Shown here in pieces: positions 1-8,903 of a DNA stretch of 14,220 bases (positions within the stretch are counted from its first letter, which is position 1; each line of letters begins with the position of its first letter). The notes under the pieces are model-generated. The model was not told where the DNA came from. It did no database searches and worked only from the letters and a program-made list of their open reading frames with translations. This DNA comes from Symbiodinium natans (taxonomy: Eukaryota; Sar; Dinophyceae; Suessiales; Symbiodiniaceae). The translations under genes and the position numbers were made by a program. The DNA lies in assembly GCA_905221605.1 (NCBI GenBank), contig CAJNDS010000442.1:126001-140220 (forward strand), read 5' to 3'.

Positions 1-3000
1 AGATGTATCCCGTTGACCATCCGCTGCGAGAGTTCCAGAACATTCATTGGTTCCACTCAACGCACTTGCTCCACCATTGAGACTCGGATGATTGACATCA
101 GATATCGCATCATAGGTCCCACCATTGGCGAGAGTTCCAGAACCTTCATGGGTTCCACCCTTTGCTTCCGTTTCGCCCATTGAAGCTTGGTGTCCAGACC
201 CAGATAATGCTGTACTTGAGGAAAATTCTCCATATTGTGCCTGTCGTCTTCGCTGACGCGCCTTCTGCAACACATCACGCAACCACATCCGCTGAGTCTC
301 AGGAATCTGCCTATGGTCAAATTTGCACTGAGACTCTCCCCCACGCCCACACGTGCCATCAAGCTGATATTCAAAGCAAAGACCATTCATTCCCCATTTT
401 TGGAGAAGAGACCTTGCATGGTCATCAAGAGTCCTTCCAGCTTCCCGATGTGTGTCCAGCGTAACAGAGTCGCTATGAGCAAACTTGCAACCACCACCAA
501 ATTTGCAGAAGCCATTTGCATGCCGCCAGCAAATTGACTCATCCTTTCCAGATGTGCTAAATCCCTTTGATGCACCTTTGCCGGGACCTACTATCGCAAC
601 TTGCGGAAGTTGCCCATTATCATTAGAAGCCACTCCAGAGGCATCCCCAGCCTCCGTGGTTTCGACAGTTGGGCACGAAGACTCAGCATTCGGTAGGTTT
701 TCCCAAAGCTGATGAACATATCGGCATGCAGCGCCCCGACGGCACGTACCTCGCTTGTAATACTTACACATCTTCATTGAATACCGTGAGGAGGTACGAC
801 TCTGAGCCACTCCTGCACACTGCTCACCAGTATCTAACGCGAAGTTAAAAGTAACTTCACCTTCTTCCACTCGAACACCTTCCAACCGAGCGTGAAAGGT
901 TTGTAGCAGTTGATCCATCCGTAACCACCACTGCACCCACTGCGTCTCCTCGGTCTCACTGAACATCGACGTCAGGATCTTGGCAATCCACGCCCCAGCG
1001 TACGGAGTGTTCTTTTTCAAGTGATCAAAGAAGGCTTGGTAGTAGAAGGGTGTAGGCCAAAATTTCGGCTGTTTTTCTTTTTCCCATTGAGCAACTTGTT
1101 GAACATGCGCTTGCCATTCCGGATCAGCTTCCAAGACTTCGCGGGCTCTTTCAGCCTGAGTGCCCACCGCAACGTGATCCTCCATGAACTTATCAAGCTC
1201 CTCATTGTCAGGCAACAGTTCCATAACCATTCCCACAACCTTAGAAAGAGCTACCGATGGGAAATGTTGATCCTCCAAGATCTTCCAAAGCTGTTCACCT
1301 CTTTTTTCCCTCTCGGCCAACACTGCGCCAGAAGAAGGGGACTCCATTCGTCCTGTGAAAGGTTCAGCTCCAGACCAATGCATCCAACCAATATCCCCGT
1401 GTTTTTCCCAAGAATCATGACCCCACAATATCCTGATCTCCACCACAGCGCCAACCCTTCTGGCTCCACTGGGTGTTCTGCCACCATCCTGTTCCAGAGT
1501 GGCTATCTTGCCATGCATTCTGATTCCATTGCTCAACATGCCACCCTTTCTGACTCATTAGCTGTGAGCTGGACCAGTGCGTCTCGTCTTGGTCTTCATC
1601 GTCAGAATCTACAAACAGTTCTGGACGATCAAGGTCAGCTAGGAGACGGCTTTCACCAACATATGTCACCCTAGCGTCCACAATGTAGTCACCATAGAAA
1701 ATTTCTTGTTGCTGTTCGGCAGTGGCAGGCCAGCACGTTTTGTCACCATTTACGTCGATCCATACACCTCGACTATCAATGCTGACTACCTCTCCACCGA
1801 TGAAATCACCAACTTGATATTGTGAAGTCAAACCATTTGCTTTAGGCTGACTCTCGCGCGGCGCATCAACAGCTGGAACCTCCTTTTCTTCAGCAGCTTT
1901 GAACTTGACACCGCCATGCTTTTCCTGGATATCTGATGCATCAATGGCTCCTCCATCACCATCTGCCACACTCCCCTTTTGTTTGTCGTTGGCAGAAACC
2001 TGTTGCGACGAAACCACTTCTGCACCAGGTTCTGGGGTATCCACAGCGCCCTTTTTTCCAGTTGATGAATCCTCCACCATCCCTTCAGTGGCCAGGACTT
2101 CAGATGCAACTGTAGCTGCTTCACCACCAGATACACCATGGCATTGTTCCCCCTGTCCTTGCTGAACGCTTGCAGCCACCTCACTGCTTGCCATTCTGAC
2201 AGGTCCAGAAACCTCTGCACTGATTTCCTCTGCCTTCTCGGTTGCAACCTGCTCGGTGTCGACTTCCGGCACGTTGACCATAGGCAAAGAATCCTCTTTT
2301 GTCGAGCCGTCCGCAGTCCCCTCATCCACATTTGGACTGGTATCTCCCAGTGGTTCCATGGTTGCCAGTGGAAGACCTTTCGGCTCATTGATCTCCCCCA
2401 CACCTGCTTCATTGACAGCGCTGATTTGGGAAATCCCACACGAATCAATAATCTCCTTGGCGGCTGCTTCATTGGCCCCACCATCACAAGAAGACATAGA
2501 CGTTGTGACACCAGATATTGGCAGCCCTGGCGCGCCCAGGACGTTGAAATATCAGCTGCTTGCTCACCTGTTTGGCAACTCGGAACTGCGACGGCCTGAT
2601 CTTCCACGGCATGCAAAAGCGCTTTGCTTTCACGATCCAGTTCAAACGTTGTTCCAAACTGAGCACCAGAAACATTGTCCTTGTCAGAAGAAGAACCACC
2701 CAAACTTCTGTCTCCCTCTGATGCAGCTGTTTCCCTTTTTTCCAGAAGACCAGAGTGTTCCGAGGGCTCAACATTCCCATACCATTGACCCCGTGATCAT
2801 GTTGCTGTAATGCATTGCTCCTTCATCAGTGAAGTGCTGCTCCCACACCCCATCCAAAACTTCTGTTACAGCAGGTGGCGCTCTTTCCTGTTTCCGTTCT
2901 GCAGAAAGGGCTCGATCTTCATCTGCCGCCAGGTTTCGGATTTCTTCAGGTGTCAACACTTCTGCGGCAGGGACCACGTCTGTCGAAGCCGACGTTCCCA

Positions 3001-3268
3001 GTACCTTCTCTTCTACGACAGGGATCACGTCCTCCGAATCTGACATTCCCAGCACATCATCTGAAATCCCATCCCGGGACCTCACCACGAAGCTCACCAC
3101 GGCGTCACTAGAGAAGCCCCAGTCAGTCTGCCTCGTGTAAATCTCTTCTTTCGACCAACCTCCGACGAAGATGCTCCACTTCCTTTTGCATATAATCCTT
3201 TCTTTTTCCAGTCGTAGCATCGTCCGTTGGCAGTGGTACTACCTTGCACTCGCCGCTGACAGGGCCAT
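1..3268 (-). CDS. WW / S1-like / triple CCCH zinc-finger protein, multi-exon, 3' end outside window
   Basis: Unnamed putative RNA-binding protein. Proposed exons on the minus strand: 3268-3243, 3107-2773, 2726-2568, 2526-1456 and 1352-1 (open at the edge), 981 codons. All four introns (135, 46, 41 and 103 nt) are GT-AG and restore one open frame. Domains in order: a WW-like domain at about residues 93-120 (W, HYSN, T, then WE); a long acidic Ala/Glu/Ser-rich linker; an S1/OB-like domain at about 409-479 (QVGDFIGGEV, GVWIDV, YGDYIVDARV); a Trp/Gln-rich stretch; a helical region; and three CCCH fingers from residue about 726. CCCH fingers bind RNA and WW domains bind proline-rich partners, so a post-transcriptional role is likely but inferred. 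The start at 3268 has a GCCATGG context; an alternative unspliced start is 3220. If the introns are wrong, the same data would mean a pseudogene with three frameshifts. Confidence 0.62.
26..158 (-). repeat. Direct repeat inside the C-terminal coding region
   Basis: A 31-bp sequence at 26-56 recurs at 128-158 with two mismatches, offset by 102 bp (34 codons). On the coding (minus) strand both copies encode a Cys/Gly-Ser-Gly-Thr-Leu-Ala motif preceded by Gly-Thr-(His/Asn)-Glu. Because the offset is a multiple of three the frame is kept. The second copy lies near the window edge, so the array may continue to the left. Confidence 0.7.
313..768 (-). other. Three CCCH zinc fingers within the minus-strand gene
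   Basis: Three fingers lie in one uninterrupted frame. Finger 1 at 768-712 is C-x7-C-x5-C-x3-H (CKYYKRGTC then CRYVH). Finger 2 at 531-475 is C-x7-C-x5-C-x3-H (CWRHANGFC then CKFAH). Finger 3 at 378-313 is C-x8-C-x7-C-x3-H (CFEYQLDGTC then CKFDH), with a longer middle spacing than the consensus. Fingers 1 and 2 match the classic tandem CCCH RNA-binding pattern, and the linkers between them are long (about 60 and 30 residues). All twelve zinc ligands are present, so this part is under apparent coding constraint. Confidence 0.88.
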
Positions 3269-3299
3269 GGCGTCTTCTTCCCTAGACCCTTGAATAAAC

Positions 3300-3654
3300 C
3301 AAAAAACCCACGCAGGAAGCCTAATTTGGGCTCATAACCTATGGGGCAACCACAAAGGGGAAGGACAATGATAACCCTGACCCCTAAGGATCGCAAGTCA
3401 AATCCCTGAATCCCCTGAAAACCACGGGTCAGGTTAGGGGGGTCCAAACAGAGGGTAACCGGCCTAAGCCTAACCACCCCAAGGGGAACCCAACCACCAA
3501 CCTCCAAACCCAAACCCAAGCCTGAGGGCCTACACGTTTTTGCTGCGAACTTTTCGGCAGCCATATCCTTGAGCCACAATACAACAGTCCATTGACGTTG
3601 CAACTATTCCAGAACTCTTTGTACCCTTTGTACATGTAATTCACTCTCCGCACC
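3300..3654. repeat. Degenerate CCTAA/CCCAA-rich tract flanking the telomere-like array
   Basis: There is no convincing gene here. From about 3355 to 3535 the sequence is rich in short CCCTAA-, CCCAAA- and GGTTAGGGG-like words on both strands, as expected for eroded telomere-like repeat. The rest is ordinary sequence upstream of the minus-strand CCCH gene. A minus-strand open frame through this tract is low-complexity Gly/Leu/Val and looks non-coding. At 3568-3580 the minus strand matches the last 13 nt of the dinoflagellate spliced leader at 12 of 13 positions. Confidence 0.5.
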
Positions 3655-4541
3655 CTTAACCCTAAAAGGTAAAAGAAACCCTAAACCCTAAAAGGAAACC
3701 CGCAAAACCCTAAAAGGAAACCCTAAACCCTGAAAGGAAACCCTTAACCCTAAAGGTAAGAGAAGCCCTAAACCCTAAAAGGAAACCCGCAACCCTAAAA
3801 GGCGAGGGAAACCCTAAACCCTAAAACGAAACCCGAAACCCTAAAAGGAAACCCTAAACCCCAAAAGGAAACCCTAAACCCTAAAAGGTAAAAGAAACCC
3901 TAAACCCTAAAACGTAAAAGAAACCCTAAACCCTAAAAGGAAACCCGCAACCATAAAATGCGAGGGAAACCCTAAACCCTAAAAGGAAACCCTAAACCCT
4001 AAAAGGCGAGGGAAACCCTAAACCCTAAAAGGAAACCCTAACCCCTAAAAGGTAAGAGAAACCCTAAACCCTAAAAGGAAACCCTAAACCCTAAAAGGAA
4101 ACCCTCAACCCTAAAAGGAAACCCGCAACCCTAAACGGCGAGGGAAACCCTAAACCCTAAAAGGTAAGAGAAACCCTAAACCCTAAAAGGAAACCCTAAA
4201 CCCTAAAAGGATACCCTAAACCCCAAAAAGAAACCCTAAACCCTAAAAGGTAAAAGAAACCCTGAACCCTAAAAGGAAACCTAGAAGGCAAGAGAAACCC
4301 TAAACCCTAAAAGGATCCCGAAACCCTAAAGGGAAACCCTAAACCCTAAAAGGTAAGAGAAACCCTAAACCCTAAAAGGAATCCCTAAACCCTAAAAGGA
4401 AACCCTAATCCCGAAAAGGAAACCCTAAACCCCAAAAGGTAAAAGAAATCCTAAAGGAAACCTAAAAGGTAAGAGAAACCCTAAACCCCAAAAGGATCCC
4501 TAAACCCTAAAAGGAAACCCTAAACCCTAAAAGAAAAGGCC
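3655..4541. repeat. Interstitial telomere-like array, CCCTAAA type with higher-order units
   Basis: Nearly 0.9 kb is built from AAACCCTAAACCCTAAAAGG-like 20-bp units. Short inserts such as TAAAAGA, TAAGAGA or CGAGGGA come between some units. The core heptamer CCCTAAA is the complement of TTTAGGG, the plant-type telomere repeat that dinoflagellates also use. The units are diverged and flanked by genes on both sides, so this is an internal satellite and not an active chromosome end. All units keep the C-rich strand on +. Confidence 0.9.
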
Positions 4542-4582
4542 GAAACTTTAACCTTCAAGAAACCCGGAACCTGAAACTGAGA

Positions 4583-4678
4583 GTTGGCTAAGTGACCCGT
4601 AAAGGTTTGCTAAGTGACTGAATTCATGTTGCGTTTCCCGATTGGCCAAGTGATCGTGTTCGGGGTTTGCTAAGCGAC
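4583..4678 (+). repeat. Four copies of a 14-bp GTTTGCTAAGTGAC-like motif
   Basis: Copies start at 4583 (GTTGGCTAAGTGAC), 4605 (GTTTGCTAAGTGAC), 4641 (ATTGGCCAAGTGAT) and 4665 (GTTTGCTAAGCGAC). Spacing is irregular (22, 36 and 24 bp), with different sequence between copies, so this is a cluster of separate motifs and not a simple tandem repeat. It lies between the telomere-like array and the next exon-like sequence. A regulatory or satellite-edge origin is possible; neither can be shown. Confidence 0.6.
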
Positions 4679-4864
4679 GCGGGATCCCTCCTTAGAGGCC
4701 CCACCCTTGACCACGCGAAGGTGGCACTTGAGCCAAGGGTTTTGTGTTGTGTCTGCGTGTGTGCATGTTGTTCGTCACGTGGCTTGTGCAGCGCAGCGTA
4801 CAAGCGTGCCCTCTACGAGTGCGGGTTTGCTTTCGCTCTGTTGTCGCAGCTCTGTTGATTGCAG

Positions 4865-5664
4865 GAGAAGAAAGAAGCGGAGGTGGCCCTTGAGAGAGTT
4901 TGTGCCGTTGGTTTGTTTGCGTCGGCATGCTGTCCATGGTTTGCAGGAGAAGCAGGCAAGAGAGGCGGCTGCGGACCTGGACACGTTGTAAGTCAGTTCG
5001 CACACTTTGTCAAATTGCGCCGTGTTATCTAAACGCATGGCGCACTACTGGGTTGACTCGGCAGGCACCGAATCTATTGCGAGACGACCTCGTCATGGTC
5101 GTTCAGAGCATCGTCTCACACTCCCCATCAAGAAACAACAAACAGTTCGACATACAGATCAAGCGTGCAGGTAAGTTGGCGCAAAAGTCGTTGGTCAAGA
5201 AGTGGCCTGCTGCGAAATTCTCCGGCTTTGCTAGGTTCTTCGATTTGATTTGTAGAGACGATTCGTACAGTGGTTATGAGCTGAACGAAGATCGCATCGG
5301 CAAGCTTGCGCGGTTCATGCTCGACAAGGGGGACTTGCGTGCAAGTTCAGGCACTGAACCATCTTCGGATTCTGCAACATCTTCGGATTGATGTGCTACT
5401 CATGTTTGCAACGGTGCATGCCGTATGCAGCGAGGCAATTAGAGATGGAGAGAGCCAGAAATAGAGAGGAAGACGTGTGGCTGTCTATGCACATCGGCAG
5501 ACGCTAGTTCGAAACCGTCTTTGCCGACGCGAACCTGCATGTACAGCGAAGCTGGGTCTGCTTACAGAGTGAGGTTCGAAATTAGAAACGGAAAGCTGCC
5601 CTCCGCGAACATTGGCGAGCAAGAGGTTCCTCGGTTAGAGTCCCTTCTGAACTTGATGAAATGA
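4865..5664 (+). CDS. Exon-like segments of an unrecognised multi-exon gene
   Basis: No family was recognised. The best-supported exons are about 5065-5338 and 5501-5664, joined by a 162-nt GT-AG intron (5339-5500) that keeps frame. The first follows a GGCAG acceptor and encodes a mixed hydrophobic/basic protein with the motifs LLRDDLVMVVQSIV, KKWPAAKFSGFARFFDL and RIGKLARFMLDKG. The last ends at TGA 5662-5664 after VPRLESLLNLMK. Two short upstream exons are possible at 4865-4897 (EKKEAEVALER) and 4947-4987 (EKQAREAAADLDT). Each is preceded by TTGCAG and followed by GT, and both have coiled-coil composition. Their phase does not join cleanly to the exon at 5065, so the 5' structure is unresolved. 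An unspliced frame runs 4900-5391, but its first third looks non-coding. Confidence 0.35.
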
Positions 5665-6954
5665 TGGATGGTTGACTCGACAGCACCGCTAAAGTTGTGC
5701 GGGGGCGGAATCTTGGACTTGCTCATGAAAGCCTTCTTTGTTTGGCCTCAGGCAATTTGGAGGTAGCTTGTTTCACAAAGTCCGTGCGGCAAACAGATGG
5801 AGTCATCAAAGCCGATTCTGCGCGGCAAAACCAGTCTAGCATTGAAAACAGGGGCCGTGCTCAGGCAGGCTATGGCTGATTGGCGCGGCGAGTTTTCTTC
5901 ATGCGCGCTACTGCTTAAAGCCACGCCACACGTTATTCATGATTGCCTTGGCACGAGTGCCCAGCCCAGGATATCTGAATTTCACTTGTTTCTGCACAGC
6001 TTGCTGACGCAGGCGCTGGAAAAAGTGCCGCTGATTCGCTTCAGCATCAACTTGAAACGGCTCATGCGGATACCTGCCTTTCGTCAGCCCCTGTGTTCAT
6101 GATTCGTGTCGCCCACTCAAAAGCAGCAATTCGGTGCAGATTTTCAATGAACTTGGCACCTGCCCGGCTATGCAGACGCCACTTCGAGGCATGCCAAGTT
6201 TGTTCATGTTCTACTGGCTTCTCAGGGCTTGGCGGCTGCGTGCTTGCACTTCTCTGCAAATCATGCAGCCGATGCACAGACTGTTCATCCGACAAGACCG
6301 AGCACCTCCTGTCGGAATGCAAGATCGGCAGGCCGGCATGCAGAGGACTATAATTCTTTACGGCGGTTGGCATAATGTTTCAAGCGAAGCAGAGATTCCT
6401 GGGCAGTGCCGATAATCTGAAGAGGCGCCGAATTCTAATCCTGCACCATGCCATCCTGCAGAGCTCTAACGCAGATCAGGAGTTTGAAAGAAGCGCCTCC
6501 CAGCAAGTTGACACTTCGTGTATTGACTAGTCTGCCAATTTGCTAGCACTGATGCTCTAGTTTAGCATTCTCCTGAATCCTTGGTCATTTCAGTCCTTTC
6601 AAGACTATCGATGCTGCCGGGCTGCCAGCGGTGGAACAATGATGGCAGGCTTGATACGTGGGCGCTCCTGCCAAATGCTGAGTTTTTATATGCTGACTTT
6701 TTGCCAGCGCCGGCTCATCACTTCTAGAGCTCCAGAGGGTTTGTCACAAATCTTTTGTTCCATTAAGGAGAGAACTAAACTTGTGAAAGGCAGCAGCAGC
6801 GGCTGTTTACTTTTACATCAGAAACATTAGATTTTCAATGTCAGTTTTTTTTGGGGCTTGCCAGTCTTCCACAAGGGTCTCGTGTTTGCCTGGATGGTTC
6901 TGGCGGAACGAGAATTTTCGCGGCGCAACAGGGTCTGGTGGCATTTTTCAGGGG
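5665..6954. other. No recognised gene (about 1.3 kb)
   Basis: Open frames of 60-103 residues exist on both strands (for example plus-strand frames starting at 5797 and 6134), but they overlap each other, lack recognisable motifs and have no convincing splice structure. The sequence is rich in ATGC/TGCA words and near-balanced in composition. It may hold untranslated sequence of the gene ending at 5664, but nothing specific can be supported. Confidence 0.5.
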
Positions 6955-6957
6955 ATG

Positions 6958-7020
6958 CCAATCAAAAAATTTTTTCCAATCAAATAACATCTTTTTTCCA
7001 ATCAAAAAACAACTTTCCTT
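6958..7020 (-). repeat. A/T-tract repeat with CCAATCAAA core
   Basis: Three copies of CCAATCAAA are separated by runs of T and A, roughly every 20-30 bp. Positions 6991-7018 match 11587-11614 in inverted orientation at 27 of 28 bases, so the same repeat family lies on both sides of the AT-rich viral island. Confidence 0.65.
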
Positions 7021-7022
7021 TT

Positions 7023-7178
7023 CAGATAGGAAGGCAAGAAGGAAGGGAGGAGGAAGGGAGGGACGGAAGGCAGGAAGGAAGGAAGGAGGGAGGGAGGGTA
7101 GGAAGGAAGGAAGGAAGGCAGGAAGGGGAAGGAAGGAAGGAAGGCAGGCAGGCAGGAAGGAAGGAAGGAAGGATGGAA
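7023..7178. repeat. AAGG microsatellite
   Basis: About 155 bp of purine-only GGAA/GGGA/GGCA words with the dominant tetramer AAGG. Long open frames exist on both strands only because the tract is low in stop codons; they are not genes. Confidence 0.93.
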
Positions 7179-7204
7179 GCAATCTGAGGCCCCTTAACTA
7201 ACCT

Positions 7205-7462
7205 AAAGTTGCTAAACCCTAAAAAGCCCTAAGCCCCAAAACGCCCTAAACCCTAAGCCCTAAAAGCTCTGAACCCTAAAAAGCCCTAAACCCTAAACCC
7301 GAAAAAGCCCTAAACCCTACAAAACCCTAAGCCCTAAAAAGCCCTAAAAGCCCAAAAAAACCCTTAAAAACCCTAAGCCCTAAAATGCGCTGAACCCTAA
7401 AAAGCCCTAAACCCTAAACCCTAAAAAGCCCTAAGCCTTAAAAAGCCCTTGGCCCTAAAACC
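7205..7462. repeat. Second telomere-like array, CCCTAAAAAG variant
   Basis: Diverged CCCTAAA words, many extended to CCCTAAAAAG or CCCTAAGC, run for about 0.26 kb with the C-rich strand on +. The unit differs from the array at 3655-4541, which carries AAAAGG spacers, so the two arrays have amplified separately from a related seed. Confidence 0.85.
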
Positions 7463-7520
7463 TCCCAACCCCCCGAGTCGGAAATACTGCATTTTTCAGC
7501 CATGACAGCTAATTTAAGTG

Positions 7521-7602
7521 TTTTTTGATAGTAATTTAATTGCTTTGTGATAGTTATAATTCAATTTTCTTGTTGATAGTTAAATAAATTTTTTTGATAG
7601 CT
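7521..7602 (+). repeat. Four T-run/GATAG repeats
   Basis: GATAG, usually after a T run and followed by TAA/TTAAAT-like sequence, recurs at 7527, 7549, 7575 and 7596 (spacing 21-26 bp). It resembles the TTTTTTGATGG and TTTTTTGATTGG words at 11436-11640 and may be a diverged relative. Confidence 0.55.
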
Positions 7603-7623
7603 CACCCCCCCAACCCCCCCCCC

Positions 7624-7784
7624 GCTTTTAAGCGTATGAGTCTTGTTGAAACTTATCATGCGAGCATTGTGTCTACAAATGGGGGGGGGGCTGCGCCCAC
7701 CCCCAACCCCCCCGCTTTCAAGCATATGAGTCTTTTTGAAACCTATCACGCGAGCATTGTGTCTACAAATGGGGGGGGGGTGCG

Positions 7785-7830
<46 letters not shown>

Positions 7831-8192
7831 CAACCCCTCCGCTGGTAATCATATGGTCTTGTGAATCCTATCATGCGAGCATTGTGTCTACAAATGGGGG
7901 GGGTGCTCGCCCCCCCCCCACCCCCCCCCCGCTTTTAAGCATATGAGTCGTGTTGAAACCTCCTGCGAGCAATTGGTGTTTGCCAATGGGCCGGGCGGGG
8001 GGGCTGCTAACCCCCGCCTTTTAAGCGTATGAATCTTTTTGAAATCCATCATGCTAGCAATTAAGGGGTGTGGGCGCCCCCCCAAGACCCCCCTTTCCAA
8101 GCAGAGGAGTCTTTGAAACCCATCATGCGAGGAGTGTGTTGTGCAAATGGGCGGGGAGGGGGGGGGAGGGCTGCAACACACCCCCCCCCCCC
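7624..8192 (+). repeat. Tandem array of about 90-bp elements with paired G and C runs
   Basis: Six copies start near 7624, 7714, 7841, 7931, 8016 and 8092. Each has GCTTTTAAGCATATGAGTCT at the 5' side, then TTGAAACC-TATCATGCGAGCATTGTG, then CAAATG plus a G run, a short CTGCG-like centre and a C run. The G and C runs can pair into a hairpin or form G-quadruplex or i-motif structures. Divergence rises to the right and the last copy ends in C12-A16. Open frames through it are low-complexity artefacts. Two more copies lie at 11196-11400. The element is unrecognised: a MITE-like or non-autonomous repeat is possible, but no terminal repeats or target duplications were identified. Confidence 0.85.
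7785..7829 (+). repeat. 45-nt poly-C run
   Basis: An uninterrupted run of 45 C extends the C run of the second element copy; the runs in other copies are about 5-12 long. Either this copy has expanded by slippage or the run length is an assembly or sequencing artefact. Confidence 0.9.
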
Positions 8193-8208
8193 AAAAAAAA
8201 AAAAAAAA

Positions 8209-8621
8209 TAGTAAAAAGGGGATTGACAGGTCCAATACGTTAAACTTTGCTAGGTTGCTTTATTATTTCGATTCCTAACAGCTTAACATCGTCATTTTTC
8301 ACAATCGCCTTATTCGTTATTTTCCTAAATTTTCACTAATTTTTAAATTCCATATTACCTTCTTCATTATTTTTATCTATCCACCTTATTCACTTTCCAG
8401 AAGGGGCTTCTAGGGTTTTTTCACCAACATTGCCTTTCTTACCATCGTTTTAACACATATTCAGGCCTTATTCATTTTAAAATAACTCCCCAACATTCAT
8501 TCCAAATCTCATACCATCGCGCCTACTTCATTCCTCATATTTCCCATCCTACTTTTCCCAAGCTCCCTAATAATGCACTTACCAAAGCTCCCATTACTTG
8601 AAGTCCTTTAACCATCATATT
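8209..8621. other. AT-rich, strongly G-poor tract without a gene
   Basis: Composition changes sharply at about 8240. The + strand becomes T/A/C-rich with very few G, and pyrimidine-rich words such as CATTCC recur. CCTTATTC occurs exactly at 8308, 8384 and 8466. No open frame or motif suggests a gene. It lies between the G/C-run array and the 21-bp minisatellite and may be the outer, non-coding part of the integrated element. Confidence 0.5.
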
Positions 8622-8862
8622 AAAATCCACATATGGTATGTGAAAATCCACATGTGGTATGTGAAAATCCACATGTGGTATGTGAAAATCCACATATGGC
8701 ATGTGAAAATCCACATATGGTATGTGAAAATCCACATATGGTATGTGAAAATCCACATATGTTATGTGAAAATCCACATATGTTATGTGAAAATCCACAT
8801 ATGTTATGTGAAAGTCCACATATGTTATGTGAAAATCCACATATGTTATGTGAAAATCCACA
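8622..8862. repeat. 21-bp minisatellite of near-palindromes (11 copies plus a partial)
   Basis: Units begin every 21 bp from 8622 and consist of AAAATC followed by the inverted repeat CACATA-TGN-TATGTG. Copies 2 and 3 have CACATG, copy 4 has TGGCATGTG, copies 1-6 carry GG at the centre and copies 7-11 carry GT. Because 21 is a multiple of three and no unit contains a stop in several frames, long seven-residue-repeat open frames appear on both strands; these are probably not genes. It ends 41 bp before the stop of the GIY-YIG remnant. Confidence 0.95.
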
Positions 8863-8903
8863 ACCCGAGGGAAACGTTGCCATAAGCATTTTCAATAAAA
8901 ATC

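Noticed and set aside
1021-1674. Plus-strand open frame of 217 codons
   Set aside because: Antisense to the CCCH gene, whose minus-strand frame has clear domains and composition.
1828-2703. Long minus-strand open frame of 291 codons
   Set aside because: Only its first part (down to about 2568) fits the gene. Past that it is a shadow of the acidic coding frame 2526-1456, with unnatural Trp/Arg/Lys composition.
3655-4541. A true chromosome end
   Set aside because: Units are diverged and interrupted, and coding sequence continues on both sides.
5500-5600. tRNA-like T-loop words (TTCGAAA)
   Set aside because: The flanking bases do not pair into a T-stem, and no acceptor or anticodon arms are present.
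6841-7201. Open frames through the AAGG tract
   Set aside because: Simple-sequence microsatellite translated in several frames on both strands.
7561-8235. Open frames rich in Gly or Pro
   Set aside because: Direct translation of G and C runs in the repeat array.
8622-8862. CRISPR-like array of palindromic repeats
   Set aside because: The AAAATC segment between palindromes is constant and only 6 bp, so there are no unique spacers, and the context is eukaryotic.
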